The notes: generated by a model from the letters alone, not told the origin. A stretch of 64,000 nt of DNA from Linyphia triangularis (GCA_963978545.1 OZ021732.1:32890123-32954122), one strand, 5' to 3'. Counted from the first letter of the stretch, positions 14,605 to 28,500 are shown. Numbers and translations are program-made.

Positions 14605-15529
14605 GGAAAGTTAAAGTACATTTCCCTTCTACTCTTTTAAAAACAAATCTGCATTAACATTAAAAAATTTCTGAAACCACCCCTGAAAACCTTCTGTTGA
14701 CAAGTTGACATTCATTCTCATTACTTTTATGTGCTTGAGAGACCAAAAAATAAAACACAATGGACAGAAAAAAAATTAGCTTAAGCTTTAATTCTTAAAA
14801 ACTTCGTAATGCTCCAAATATTGTGCTACGTGATAAAATTTTTCATTGTGTGGTAGTTAGTAAATAACAAAATTAATTCTCTATTCGCATTCCTGGTTGA
14901 GTTCCAGAATCCGACAAAGAAATGGGAAAAGCTGCCAAAATATTATATGTATTTATTCAGATGACTTTGAGTTGGAGTTCTCAAGAAAAATGTTTCCTAT
15001 TATTTATATCAGAGTGTTAGAAGGTTCTAAGGAAACAGTGCCAGCATTGCTATCATACAAGTCTTGTTTAAAAATAACGTGCAATTAAATATCCCAATCT
15101 TATGACATCCTTAACTCTGTAGGGAATTTGACGGCAAACAAAGAACGTGTTGGGCCTGTGTCTGGTACACCTAAAGTGTCCACAAAAGGGTTAAAGATTG
15201 ATAAACTTCTTATAATTTATGTATCTGCGAGTAAACCAATCATTTTTAAGTTTTAATACGAAAAAATTACCATTTAAACTCAAAAAGACAAAAACGACTG
15301 AATTCACTTGCCATTATGGCTAACAGTGTAAAACGTATTGTAAAATTTAATGATATTCCATGAGGGATTTCACGAAAAAAATAATACAAAAAGATAAGTT
15401 ATCAAGTATTTTTCGTTCGTTAAAATGATTTTATTTTTTACGTTCGTGTTCAAAAATAAAATTTCTGTTACTGAAATATATATAAAATAAATATGTGAAA
15501 AAATGAAACTAGAAATACTTGCTTACTTA

Positions 15530-16600
15530 CTCCTCGACTCTACAGCCAGTGCAGGGCCTTGGCCTCTTTCATCACACAATTCCACTTTTTCCTATCATTG
15601 GCCTTTATCTTCCAATTTTTGGTATTCATCTTTTTTTTAATCTCCTTCCATCTCATCAAGCCATTTTTTTCTAGGGCGTCCGACCTTTCTCATTCCTTTT
15701 AGTCTTCCCCTGCAAGTTTTCTTCCTTGCTCTTTCATCACTCATTCTCTCCAGATGTCCGAGCCATTGTATTCTTTTTGTGTTTATTATATTTACTATAT
15801 CTTTTTCTTTATATAGCTAACTTAACTATCAATTACTAATAATTCTCCAAACATCTCCATCTCTGATTGGTTCATAAATTTTCCTTAAAATATCTTTCTT
15901 TTAAAAGTAATAAATATTTTTTCCTCATTCTGAGTGTTAGTCCACATTTCTGTTGCATTAGTGACAATAGGTCCAATTATAGTTTTACATAGTTTTAGTT
16001 TTAACTTTCTTGAGAGCAGAGTGGACTTAAACAACCTAAGCATTGAAAAATAACATATGTTTCCAGCTGCCAGTCTAGCCTTTATCTCTGGATTTAGTTT
16101 ATTTTTTTTCAGGGATAATTGAACCAAGATGTTTAAATTCTGTTACCTTTTCAAAACCAAATTCAGTATTTACTGAACTCGTGGTTGGTCCTTTTCCTCT
16201 GTCCATATCAATATATTTAGTTTTTTCCCTATTAACTAAAAGTCCAACAGTCTTTACCTCCTTTTCCAAATCCTCATAGCATTCAATTAGACATCTTTCT
16301 GTTCTAGACATCAAGTCTACATCATCTGCGAATGCAAAGATTTGTAGGGATCGGTTCATTATTGTGCCCCCTCGACCAAAGTAAGTTTTTCTTATTATGT
16401 GTTCGAAACAAAAGTTAAAGGTGTTGTAGACAGTACATCCCCCTGTCTTAACCCTGTATCAATTCCAAAACTCTTGTGAGCTTATCCTTTACTTTTACTT
16501 TAGCTTCTGTGGTTGGCAAAGTCATTTTAACAATTAATTTTCCTGGAACTTCAAAATCATTCGGGATGTGGTACATTTCTCTCTATTCATTCAATCATAT
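15530..16600 (-). pseudogene. Non-LTR retrotransposon (LINE) reverse transcriptase fragment
   Basis: The minus strand carries ordered reverse-transcriptase motifs. A degenerate KAYD..NRE (motif A region) is near 16590, GLRQGDVLST (motif B) near 16440, and FAFADDVDLMSRTE (motif C with the catalytic DD) near 16330. Then follow INREKTKY-like and FKHLGSIIP blocks, the thumb region LNPEIKARLAAGNICYFSMLRLFKSTLLSRKLKLKLCKT, and a C-terminal RIQWLGHLERMSDERARKKTCRGRLKGMRKVGRPRKKWLDEME stretch near 15780-15640. Stops and frameshifts interrupt it, and it is 5'-truncated, as is common for LINE copies. The overall type is the endonuclease/reverse-transcriptase proteins common in arthropods; the clade is not resolved. 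Confidence 0.88.
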
Positions 16601-16943
16601 GCCTTCAAAACAACAGCCATCTTCAATAACAGTGTTATTGAATTTGGAACATAGGCAAGTCATTAGAAAAAACAAAATGGCATTTTAAAGATACAAAATG
16701 AAGCGATTGCGATTAAAAGTGTAACTATTCTTTAATTATTCAATCAAGAGACGAGCAAACTTAGTAATCTCATTAATGTAACTTGTTTTCAAATATTAAG
16801 CCGCAGGTGTTTATTTTAACAAACATCATAAATAACAGTCGAAGATGCAATTCTTAATCTTTACTGCAAGTATTCTTGATAAATTTTTTTATAACGCATA
16901 TGTAAGTTATAAAACAAATTAGTCACTCTCTTATGGGAAAAAT

Positions 16944-17060
16944 CGTGTTAGGCATGGGTGTTTATAAATGTATGTTGGCTTGTCTAATGACAAATGTTTC
17001 GGCCTCATTATAGCCCTCGTGTCGCTGACGGCGCCAGATAATCTGAAAACAACCAACCAA
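16944..17060 (+). mobile_element. SINE fragment with (AACC)n tail, 14-bp TSD
   Basis: Body begins CGTGTTAGGCATGGGTG and ends CCAGATAATCTGAAAACAACCAACCAA. Perfect 14-bp duplications CTTATGGGAAAAAT flank it (16930-16943 and 17061-17074). The body matches the longer copy at 39461-39599, which also keeps a tRNA-like B box, so this copy is 5'-truncated. Confidence 0.92.
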
Positions 17061-17500
17061 CTTATGGGAAAAATATTGGTAATAGTGTCTGGTTGCTAAA
17101 TGTCATTTTTAACTTAAACCTAGAAGAAAGGTCATCACTAGGTTTTTAGTGTTTTTTACTTCATCAAGGTATACAGAATAAAAATTTACAAGTTACCACT
17201 GTGTCCCCCTTCGGCACATTGTGGTCGACATGTCTTTATCAACCGACGTCATTTATAGGCCATATATCTTTGCATTTAGTAGACAGCATATCCTTTAGTG
17301 TCAATGCTATCAATGAATATTAATAGCGGATTATCTTGGTGATTAAATTTACAAATCTGCTTGGACATGCTGAGAAATTAGATTACTGTCGAAATAAATG
17401 TATTTTTAATTTTTGCATGCAGGTCATCAAGCATGCTTAAATTTGATCCAAGTTAGCCTGCGGGATTCAGCAACTGCCCCCCAAATTTATAAATAAAGTC

Positions 17501-17547
17501 TAACTAGTAGTGTGGAACATCGCATAATTTCGATTACACTTAATACT
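17501..17547 (-). repeat. Dispersed repeat, inverted copy (ATTGAAAGTTGTG family)
   Basis: The reverse complement reads AGTATTAAGTGTAATCGAAA then TTATGCGATGTTCCACACTA, closely matching the copy at 41761-41810. Confidence 0.65.
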
Positions 17548-18269
17548 GTCATTGCATTTATATTCGCCATGGAAAAGTATAATTTATCTTTTCTTTTTCA
17601 TACACTCATTATTTTAAAAAATGGCCAGTTTGGTATATTAAAAATGGCCAGGTGATACAGGGTGTCCTGAAAAAGACTAGCTGTTTTTTAAAAAAAATTT
17701 ACAGGAAAAATTACAGAAAAACGGTGAAGGTTAAGAAAACGATTCTTGTAGCAAATTCATGCGACAGGGCACAAAATATTTCCCCCAGAGATTCTGTTTT
17801 AGTTTTAAAAATATTGCTAATAGATGGCACTACAAGTCACTTCTATTGTTCTTCCCGTTGTGTTATAATGTACTAGCTAAATACCCGTGCTTCGCTACGA
17901 AATTTTAACATGTGCAATATTTTAGCTAGCTGTGAGGCCTCGCGTTGCGGAAATCTGTCATTCGTGTATAAGACCCAGTTTTTGGCGCTTCGCTCGCAGG
18001 AAGGTTCATCGCTACGCAAAATCGAGCTCGCTTCGTTCGCTGAAAAGTTCATGGACACGTAAACACAGGCTTATTTCACTCGTTAAAAGGTTCATTGCTA
18101 TGCAAGCATAGGCTCGCTTCCCTCCCTGAAAGGTTCATTGCTGCTTAAGCATTAAGCTCGCTTCACTCACTAAAATCTAATACTGGAAGCCTCTCCCTTG
18201 TCAAGAAAAAAAAATTCCCCGTTAATACAATAATACAACACCCCTTTAAGATTATTTTAACACGTGTTT

Positions 18270-18830
18270 GTGGAAAGCAAAATTAGAGGCTAAAACTACT
18301 TATGTTGAAACTTTCAGAGATCTAGGCCTATTCAAAGTCGCTTTTTGTAAAAAAATTAATTGAAAAACAAATTAAAATTTTAACATTCTTTTTATCAGTC
18401 CAATTAGAAGGCCAAAACTACTTGTGTTGAAAATTTCAGAAATGTTGCCCAATCACAAATCGTTTGAAAAATATTTGTTAATTAATTAATAATAAAAAAA
18501 ATATATAATTAAGTTTTTTAAAAATCCAATTAGAAGGCCACAACTATATATGTTGAAAATTTTGAAGCTGTACAAGTATTTGAAATCGTTTTGTAATATA
18601 TATATTAATTAATTAAAAAAATTAATTAATAACAAACTAAACAAAAATTAAAAATTCTGTTTTTCTAAAGTACAATTAGAAAGACAAAACTACTTATGTT
18701 GAAAGTTTTAGAGCTGTAGCCCTATTAGAAATCGTTTTGTAAAATATTAATTAATTAATTAAAAAGAAACTAAATAAAAAATTTAAAATTCTGTTTTTTA
18801 AAAGTTCAATTAAAAGGCTAAAACTACTTA
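18270..18830. repeat. Helitron internal tandem repeats, left part
   Basis: About four diverged units of roughly 120-150 bases. Each holds AATTAGAAGGCCAAAACTAC, CTTATGTTGAAAATTTCAGA, a GTAGCCCTATTAGAAATCGT block, TTAATTAATTAAA and AATTCTGTTTTT. The last unit is cut by the palindromic insert after AAACTACTTA. Confidence 0.8.
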
Positions 18831-18890
18831 AGTAGTTAGAAAGTGGGGCTCCGAAGCCATGGAGCGACCGAGCGACGGGATGAGGGACGA

Positions 18891-19551
18891 TGACGTCACC
18901 GGAAGTGGGCGTGACTGGATATGACGTCACCGGAAGTGACATGCCCGGAAGTGGAGTTGAGTTGTTTCTATCCTGCTGCTGTTTTAGTTTCGGTTTCGTT
19001 AAAACGCTGTTTGTGTATGACGTCACAGTGGGTATGACGTCATAATTTGTTTTATATCAAAGTTTTGAGCCCTGGCAACACTTTTTTAGTTTCGGTTTAC
19101 CTTTAAGGCGGAGTTGAGTTGTTCTAGGGCTGCTTCTAAGTGAATAACTTAGAGATATAGGCTTTTTATGTATGACGTCAGTGGATATGACGTCATAACT
19201 TGTTTTATGTTACAGTTTAGTTAGGTGGCAACACCTTACATCTTGAGACATAAATTTAAGGCGGAGTTGAGTTTTATTTATACTGCCTCTAAACGAAAAC
19301 GTAATAGTGATAGGCTCTAATTGTATGACGTCACTGTGGGAATGCAGTGGGAATGATGTCATAGAGAGAATATGTTAAAGTTTAACTTTTTAAGTGTGGC
19401 AACACCCTGATATAGTTTTAAGGAGGGATGCGGGATGGGTCGAGGAGACGATGACGTCACTGGAAGTTGAGTTGTTCCAGGGCTGCTTCTAAACGAATAA
19501 CTTAGAGTTATAGATATTTTTACTAGTGACATCACAGTGGGAATGACGTCA
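18891..19551. promoter_or_regulatory. Cluster of nine TGACGTCA (CRE) octamers in tandem units, left arm
   Basis: Perfect octamers start at 18891, 18922, 19018, 19035, 19173, 19188, 19326, 19452 and 19544, with near matches between. They sit in about four units of 150-200 bases. Each unit has a GAGTTGAGTT block, GGCTGCTTCTAA, AACTTAGAGATATAG, the octamer(s), then TTGTTTTATGTTA, and usually GTGGCAACAC. TGACGTCA is the consensus site of CREB/ATF bZIP factors. Binding here is inference. Confidence 0.75.
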
Positions 19552-20820
19552 TAACTTGCTTTATGTTAGAGATCGGCAAAATACTTGCTTGCGATTGGTC
19601 GGTTTTAGACATATCACCAAATTCTCTCTTCTCATTGGTTGAAATGTGTCACGTGATTTCAATTGCTCTTCTCATTGACTATACAGTTTAGTAAGACAGT
19701 TTTCTACTAAGTTTAATGTAATTGCGGCGCCATCTAGTGGTAGGAAGGAATATAAATTACACAGTTTATAACTTTTCATGCTTCACCATTAAAAACTTCA
19801 AATACATACAAAGATAAAATATTAACACAAATGCGTAAAGTTTCGGATTGAGTTTGATTTTTTTTTTTTATAAGTGCTTAACACATTTAAACTAATGTTG
19901 AGAGATATAATCGCAAGACACTTTTAAGGAATCAGGTTTAATCAATGTTAGACACATAAAGTCTCATTATTTTCTCAATAACAGTATGAAATGTAAATAT
20001 ATAAATTAAAATTTAAGAAATAAAAAATTTTAACTTGCAATCTTAACGTGCAAATTTCTTTTACAGAGCTTAACATGTCATTAAAAAGTTTTTTTTTCTT
20101 TTATTGTCATAGTTTTTGAGGGATTGAATACACAACAAAAAAACTTAGACTAGAATTAATTTTTAATATTCAGCAACTGAAACCCATTATGGAAGTTAAA
20201 GCAATGATTTTACAATTATTTTTAGGTTGAGTTAGTCTGACCCTGTTGAAGGGAATTAGTAGTTGTAGTGTGTTCACACGTGACTTTGCAATACAATATT
20301 AGTAATATGCATTTCCAAAAAGAAATATTTATCACTTTGAATAGAAAAATGACGATTTTTTTATTTATATGAGTATTATTCTCAATTTTGTAAATTTTAA
20401 ATGTATTATCCATATTTTATTATTTTATTGAGGAATCTATAATTTTTTTCTTCTTCTTCCAGAATGGTTTAGGAAAAACATTTCTTTTTAGTCAGAACAA
20501 TGTTTTCAAAGAGATGGAAATACATAACTTTTCGATATATCAACCTTCAAATACTTTAAAATTGATTCTATTTGTTACAACCGGTTGTAATTTAAAGCTA
20601 TACTGTACTATGCGAGCGATATTATATATCTTAGCTACTTACAGTCTATGTTAAAATTTATATTACCAATAAACTTGTTAGAAATTAATATGTTTATGTT
20701 AGTTATATTAATCAAGATAGTTTTTATTGTACAATGATACTTACTTAAGTTGATGAATGGCAACACAGAACTAGCTGCTAATGCTGAATAGAGATGTGAT
20801 AACTGATTTTGGATACTCTA
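19552..20820. other. Left-arm segment without recognisable genes
   Basis: Contains ATTGGT-type inverted CCAAT boxes (near 19594 and 19635) and a TCACGTGA E-box (near 19650) just inside the CRE cluster, then AT-rich sequence. Mirrored at about 30240-31480. Confidence 0.4.
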
Positions 20821-20822
20821 AT

Positions 20823-22340
20823 GCCTAAATAAGAGAGAAAAAGTAACATACTTGAACATCTTACAACTAAGAATTCAAAAGTGAACGTGAAAATTTACTT
20901 TACGAATAAAAATCATGTCTTTAAAATGTGTACGAATATCACTAAATAAGAGAAAAAAGTAACATACTTAAACTCTTTACGACAAATAAGTTTAACATTA
21001 ACGTAAAAAATTTACTCTACACATACAAATCACTTTAAAATGTGTAAAAATATCGCTATATAAGAGGGGGAAAAAAGTAACTTATTAAAATTTCTAAGAT
21101 AAATATTTAACCTTTACGCGAAAATTCCCTTCATATATAAAAATCACGACTTTAAAATAAAACATGCAAGAGAAAAGTAACGTACTTAAACTTTCTACGA
21201 CAAATAACTTTAACATTAACGTAAAATTTTACTTTACACATAAAAATCCCGACTTTAAAATCTGTAGAAATATCGCTAAATAAAAGAAAAAATTAACACA
21301 CTTAAACTTTATACGACAAATAACTTTGACATTAACGTAAAAAATTTCCTTCACATATAAAAATCACGACTTTAAAATGTGACGTGTAAGAAGAATTAGC
21401 ATGCTTAAAATTTCTACGACAAATAATTTTAACTTTTACGCAAAAATGTACTACATATATAAAAATCATGTCTTTAAAATATGTAAAAATATTGCTAAAT
21501 AAAAGAAAAAAGTAACATATTTAAACTTTGCACTACAAATAACTTTAACATTAACGTAAAAATTTACTTCACATATAAAAATCACGACATTAAAATGTGA
21601 CATGTAAGAAAAATTAGCATACTTAAAATTTCTACGATAAATAATTTTAACCTTTGCGTGAAAATTTACTACATATATAAAAATCGTGTCTTTAAAATAT
21701 CTCTAAATAAAAGAAAAAAAGTAACATACTTAAACTTTGTACGACAAATAACTTTAACATTAACGTAAAATTTACCTTACACATAAAAATCACGACTTTA
21801 AATATGACATGTAGGAGAAAAGTATTACATACCTATAATTTCTACGACAAAGAATTCAAACATTGATATTCATGTCTTTAAAATGTAAAATGACAACTCT
21901 AACTTTTAGAAAAAAGAAACACTAAAAATTTACAAGGCAAAGAATTTAAAATTGAACGTGAAAAATGAACTTTACATGTACAATCATACTCTTATATCAA
22001 CGATAAAGATAAAAAAAAAAAGGAGCTATAAAAATGTATAAAACAAAGAATTTAAATAATACGCGAAAATTTACCTCACATATAAAAATTATGTCTTTCA
22101 AATGTGTTAGAATAACGCTAAATTAGAGAAAAAGAAATATTAAAAATTTATAAGGTAAGGAATTGAAACAATACGCGAAAATTTATTTCACACATAACAT
22201 TTTTATCTTTAAAATGTGTGAGAATAATGCTAAATTAGAGAAGGAAAAAAAAATAACATACTTAAACTTTCTTCGACAAAAATTTAAACAATACGCGAAA
22301 TTTTCATACACAATTATTTTCTTAGGTTAATGTTAAATAA
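20823..22340. repeat. Tandem array of about 14 units of ~107 bp, left arm
   Basis: Units begin about 20823, 20941, 21054, 21163, 21275, 21380, 21493, 21600, 21700 and 21806, continuing with decay to about 22340. Each has CTTAAA.TTTCTACGACAAAT, TTTAACATTAACGTAAAA, TTTAC, CACATATAAAAATCACGA, CTTTAAAATGTG. Two unit types alternate (CTAAATAAAAGAAAA versus GACATGTAAGAAAA), suggesting a dimeric higher-order repeat of about 215 bp. Mirrored at 28720-30240. Confidence 0.85.
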
Positions 22341-25300
22341 TGGGAAATTTAACGGAATAAAAATTTCAAAGATAAAGAATTTTATCATCTTAAGATAATT
22401 TGAAAGAAACTTGCGAATTATATGCAAACTACATAACTTTTTACACTCTGAAAGGAAATCACAAGTAACTTAGTTAACTTTTTTCATGGTAACATTCATA
22501 TTCAATGACATGTTTTTAAAATTTAACCTTATTTACATGATATTAGTTATAAATTTGTTCAATCTCAGATGCGATATACTATTATTTCTAACATATATGT
22601 TACGAATTGTGTAAAGTTTTTAAAAAAGTATATGCAAATCACCAATCAGAAACATAAAAATCTAACATCATTCAAACAAACTAAAATAATAAGATATTTT
22701 CCTTAGTGGAAATAGTTAACTTCTCATGTGATGGAATATACTTAGAAAATTTAAATACTGAAAAAAGTTTGCTAGGCAAACTTAAAGAATATTTTTTTTC
22801 TTGTGAAAAACTAGCATAAATTTGAAAAATGTAGAGTTTGTTACTACGTAAAATTGAACATCATCTGAACAAACTAAATTATACATGAAATTTTTTTTTT
22901 TTATTTGAGAGGTGCTGACAATATATCATTAATATAAAGATTTTTAACTTCCACCCATAATTTCTAAATAACTTATACATAAATTTCAGAAAACTAAAAC
23001 GGAATGTGTTTTACAAAGACGCTTATTTTGCAAGATGAATATTCAATATTAATATAACTGAGCAAAGTTCATTCCGGAAAAAACTTGTAAAAGGTACTTA
23101 TATTTTGAAAATAGTTTGAAATATCCTTTTAAATTTACGAATGCTCGCTTTCGAAAGACACAAATAAAGCTGATATTACTCATGATAATTAACACATACA
23201 TAACATTAGTCAAACAAAGTGAAATTTTTATTGATCAACTTTTACCGATAACTTTTCAGTGAAGCAGAACTTACATAGGAAATTTGTGCAAACTTTTTCA
23301 ACTTTTAAACCAAGTATCATGTAAAATTATAAATTACGATAGGAAATAGCCTACTTCAGAATCGGAACAAGTCTTGTAGTTAAGCTAAATTTATTTCTCA
23401 AGGAATTGAAAGCATACCAGAGAAGTCCTTATCATTTCGCATCTTTTCTCATGTTGCAAGAAGACATACTTTGTAAAAGATCGTCGTAGCACTTAACAAA
23501 AATCAGTAAAAATAAATATATTTTCTATGGCAAAGATAAAACTTCACAACTTAATTACTGAAATTTAGCTAAGTTGCATATGGTTTATTCACATAACTCG
23601 CATATGCTTCGAATGTTGAAATATATTTGTCAGTTGAAATCAAACTCATCGAAAATAAATGCTATCTACATTTTCAAGTCGGAAATTACTATTAAATAAA
23701 CTTTACATGTAAGACATTATCATGTTAAAAAGAAAAATCTACAAAAATGTAAATGATAATTTTACTGTTGGTACATAAATGATGAATAATTTATGATTTT
23801 ATTCTAGGCAAACGTTTTATTGTCTAACAGAGAACTTAAACTTTAGCAGAAAAACGAAAAAATACAATTTTTATATCCTACCATGCTTGTCGAAAATTGA
23901 ATTTATTAGCTGTTGTAATAGATTTTTATTGTCCAAATTTCTATAGTTTTTCTTCCCAGTGCAATAAAATTAAGTTCATGTGTAAAGAGTAGGTTTTTTT
24001 TTTTTATGAATCTTATAAATTTAATGAAATTATTATGACCTAAGAGATTGAGTGAACTGAATAAATCAATGATGTAAATTTAAACAGTGACTTGAACTGA
24101 TACATACTATAACTGTAAAGAAGTATGACAAAGTGATAGATGAAGTGAAAATAGAAGTTGAGAGAAATGTGTTGAAAAGAGTTGAAGACGACAAGAAATT
24201 CATAAATGAGAATTATCATTGACTTATATTAACTTCGTTTTTCTTGCTTATGACAAGAAAATACACTCTTTCTTATTACGAACCAACTTGATATCTTATC
24301 ATAGAATGACAATGATGAAATATCTATACATTAAAAAAAAATACCAAACTTAGACATAGCAAATTTCTTGAAATTCATGTATAATGTGAGAAGTTTTACT
24401 GGAAATATAGAAGATACAACATTGAAAGATGTGAATGTTTCGAAGTACTTTATCAGAAATAAAAATAAAAAAATACGCCGAGGTCCACTATAAAATTTTT
24501 TAGGAGAAAGTTTAAACAAAATTTAAAATCAAACATGCTTTTAAGTGGGAACACATATATTAAAACTATAGCACATTTAACAATTTATATTATGTCATCT
24601 CAGTTGGTATCAAACTGAATAACATGAAAAACAACCACAAACTGAATAAACATGAAAATTATCAATATATGTGGAAAAGTTTCCTTTTTTCACATATATA
24701 AAAAATAACACATTGACATACGTTAAGATCACGAAACATGCGTAATCATATACCGATAAGAGCAACCAATGTTGCGGGGAGATATTCACGTGATGGTCAA
24801 TATCCCATGAATAAATTGATTGATTGAATTTCTAATGCTAATTCCAATAGTATTCCACGTAACTTTAACTTTACACTATAGATCTATTTATTTATTTTTC
24901 AAATATATTGACTTTCGAAAAATCATCCTTCAATATAAGAATGATCATAGTAAGAATAAAAGAAAAGATACTAAGCATTGATTTAAAGTGCATTTATTTC
25001 GACTTAGCAACAAATCATATGCTTGAAACGAAAATTGCTTCGAACCAAAGTATAACTATCCAATTTCATTGATTCCTACAAGGAAATTTTTCTCATCTAG
25101 TAATTGAATTTTTTTTTTCTCATACACATTATAAGTGTTGTCCAATTAGGTGTAGAATAGTTGAAGATATCCGACCTCTTTCTAATATTGAAAAACTTGT
25201 AAAAATTTCAATTTACACTTAAAGTTTTTTTTTTTTTTTATATATTTCAAAGAATGTTTTCAAGTCAATATATATATATATTTAAATACGGAAATTTATT

Positions 25301-25491
25301 CACGTCAATAAATGTATGTTTAAGTTATAAAACTTGTCGTATGTATTGAAAAATTGTAACTTTTCGTCTTATTCGTATAAATCGATAACTTATACACTAG
25401 TTCTTCATCAATTAATCTACTAGGTAAATCTTTCAAAAGGAAAAATTTACTTATAGTTTTGCATTTGTAACATGTTAAATTTTACATGTTT
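22341..25491. other. Inner left arm, no gene recognised
   Basis: AT-rich single-copy-like sequence, duplicated only in the right arm (25556-28719). The longest frames (for example 24331-24519 on the minus strand) occur in both arms because of the symmetry. They show no known motif. Confidence 0.5.
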
Positions 25492-25555
25492 CATGTGAAA
25501 GTTACAAAATTTTATATATTTTCATGGAAAACATATAAAATTTTAATTTCCCGAG
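25492..25555. other. Centre of the giant palindrome
   Basis: A 64-base spacer between the arms. It contains a weaker inverted pair, AAAATTTTATAT and ATATAAAATTTT, around TTTCATGGAAAAC, so symmetry continues imperfectly almost to the midpoint. Confidence 0.85.
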
Positions 25556-28500
25556 AAACATGTAAAATTTAACATGTTACAATTGCAAAGCTATAAGTAT
25601 ATTTTTACCTTTGAAAGATTTACCTAGTAGATTAATTGATGAAGAACTAGTGTATAAGTTATCGATTTATACGAATAAGACGAAAGGTTACAATTTTTCA
25701 ATACATACGACAAGTTTTATAACTTAAACATACATTTATTGACGTGAATAAATTTCCGTATTTAAATATATATATATATATATTGACTTGAAAACATTCT
25801 TTGAAATATACATAAAAAAAAAAAATTTAAGTGTAAATTGAAATTTTTACAAGTTTTTCAATATTAGAATGAGGTCGGATATCTTCAACTATTCTACACC
25901 TAATTGGACAACACTTATAATGTGTATGAGAAAAAAAAAATTCAATTACTAGATGAGAAAAATTTCCTTGTAGGAATCAATGAAATTGGATAGTTATACT
26001 TTGGTTCGAAGCAATTTTCGTTTCAAGCATATGATTTGTTGCTAAGTCGAAATAAATGCACTTTAAATCAATGCTTAGTATCTTTTCTTTTATTCTTACT
26101 ATGATCATTCTTATATTGAAGGATGATTTTTCGAAAGTCAATATATTTGAAAAATAAATAAATAGATCTATAGTGTAAAGTTAAAGTTACGTGGAATACT
26201 ATTGGAATTAGCATTAGAAATTCAATCAATCAATTTATTCATGGGATATTGACCATCACGTGAATATCTCCCCGCAACATTGGTTGCTCTTATCGGTATA
26301 TGATTACGCATGTTTCGTGATCTTAACGTATGTCAATGTGTTATTTTTTATATATGTGAAAAAAGGAAACTTTTCCACATATATTGATAATTTTCATGTT
26401 TATTCAGTTTGTGGTTGTTTTTCATGTTATTCAGTTTGATACCAACTGAGATGACATAATATAAATTGTTAAATGTGCTATAGTTTTAATATATGTGTTC
26501 TCACTTAAAAGCATGTTTGATTTTAAATTTTGTTTAAACTTTCTCCTAAAAAATTTTATAGTGGACCTCGGCGCATTTTTTTATTTTTATTTCTGATAAA
26601 GTACTTCGAAACATTCACATCTTTCAATGTTGTATCTTCTATATTTCCAGTAAAACTTCTCACATTATACATGAATTTCAAGAAATTTGCTATGTCTAAG
26701 TTTGGTATTTTTTTTTAATGTATAGATATTTCATCATTGTCATTCTATGATAAGATATCAAGTTGGTTCGTAATAAGAAAGAGTGTATTTTCTTGTCATA
26801 AGCAAGAAAAACGAAGTTAATATAAGTCAATGATAATTCTCATTTATGAATTTCTTGTCGTCTTCAACTCTTTTCAACACATTTCTCTCAACTTCTATTT
26901 TCACTTCATCTATCACTTTGTCATACTTCTTTACAGTTATAGTATGTATCAGTTCAAGTCACTGTTTAAATTTACATCATTGATTTATTCAGTTCACTCA
27001 ATCTCTTAGGTCATAATAATTTCATTAAATTTATAAGATTCATAAAAAAAAAACCTACTCATTACACATGAACTTAATTTTATTGCACTGGGAAGAAAAA
27101 CTATAGAAATTTGGACAATAAAAATCTATTACAACAGCTAATAAATTCAATTTTCGACAAGCATGATAGGATATAAAAATTGTATTTTTTCGTTTTTCTG
27201 CTAAAGTTTAAGTTCTCTGTTAGACAATAAAACGTTTGCCTAGAATAAAATCATAAATTATTCATCATTTATGTACCAACAGTAAAATTATCATTTACAT
27301 TTTTGTAGATTTTTCTTTTTAACATGATAATGTCTTACATGTAAAGTTTATTTAATAGTAATTTCCGACTTGAAAATGTAGATAGCATTTATTTTCGATG
27401 AGTTTGATTTCAACTGACAAATATATTTCAACATTCGAAGCATATGCGAGTTATGTGAATAAACCATATGCAACTTAGCTAAATTTCAGTAATTAAGTTG
27501 TGAAGTTTTATCTTTGCCATAGAAAATATATTTATTTTTACTGATTTTTGTTAAGTGCTACGACGATCTTTTACAAAGTATGTCTTCTTGCAACATGAGA
27601 AAAGATGCGAAATGATAAGGACTTCTCTGGTATGCTTTCAATTCCTTGAGAAATAAATTTAGCTTAACTACAAGACTTGTTCCGATTCTGAAGTAGGCTA
27701 TTTCCTATCGTAATTTATAATTTTACATGATACTTGGTTTAAAAGTTGAAAAAGTTTGCACAAATTTCCTATGTAAGTTCTGCTTCACTGAAAAGTTATC
27801 GGTCACAAGCAATAAAAATTTCACTTTGTTTGACTAATGTTATGCATGTGTTAATTATCATGAGTAATATCAGTTTTATTTGTGTCTTTCGAAAGCGAGC
27901 ATTCATAAATTTAAAAGGATATTTCAAACTATTTTCAAAATATAAGTACCTTTTACAAGTTTTTTCCGGAATTAACTTTGCTCAGTTATATTAATATTGA
28001 ATATTCATCTTACAAAATAAGCGTCTTTGTAAAACACATTCCGTTTCAGTTTCTGAAATTTATGTATTTATGTATAAGTTATTTAGAAATTATGGGTGGA
28101 AGTTAAAAATCTTTATATTAATGATATATTGTCAGCACCTCTCAAATAAAAAAAAAATTTCACGTATAATTTAGTTTGTTCAGATGATGTTCAATTTTAC
28201 GTAGTAACAAACTCTACATTTTTCAAATTTATGCTAGTTTTTCACAAGAAAAAAAAATATTCTTTAAGTTTGCCTAGCAAACTTTTTTCAGTATTTAAAT
28301 TTTCTAAGTATATTCCATCACATGAGTAGTTAACTATTTCCACTAAGGAAAATATCTTATTATTTTAGTTTGTTTGAATGATGTTAGATTTTTATGTTTC
28401 TGATTGGTGATTTGCATATACTCTTTTAAAAACTTTACACAATTCGTAACATATATGTTAGAATTAATAGTATATCGCATCTGAGATTGAACAAATTTAT

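Noticed and set aside
20823..22340. CRISPR-like array
   Set aside because: Units are contiguous and diverged with no unique spacers, in a eukaryotic context.
24331..24519. Same 62-residue peptide in both arms as a conserved gene
   Set aside because: Identity follows from the palindrome; composition is AT-driven and no motif or start context supports coding.
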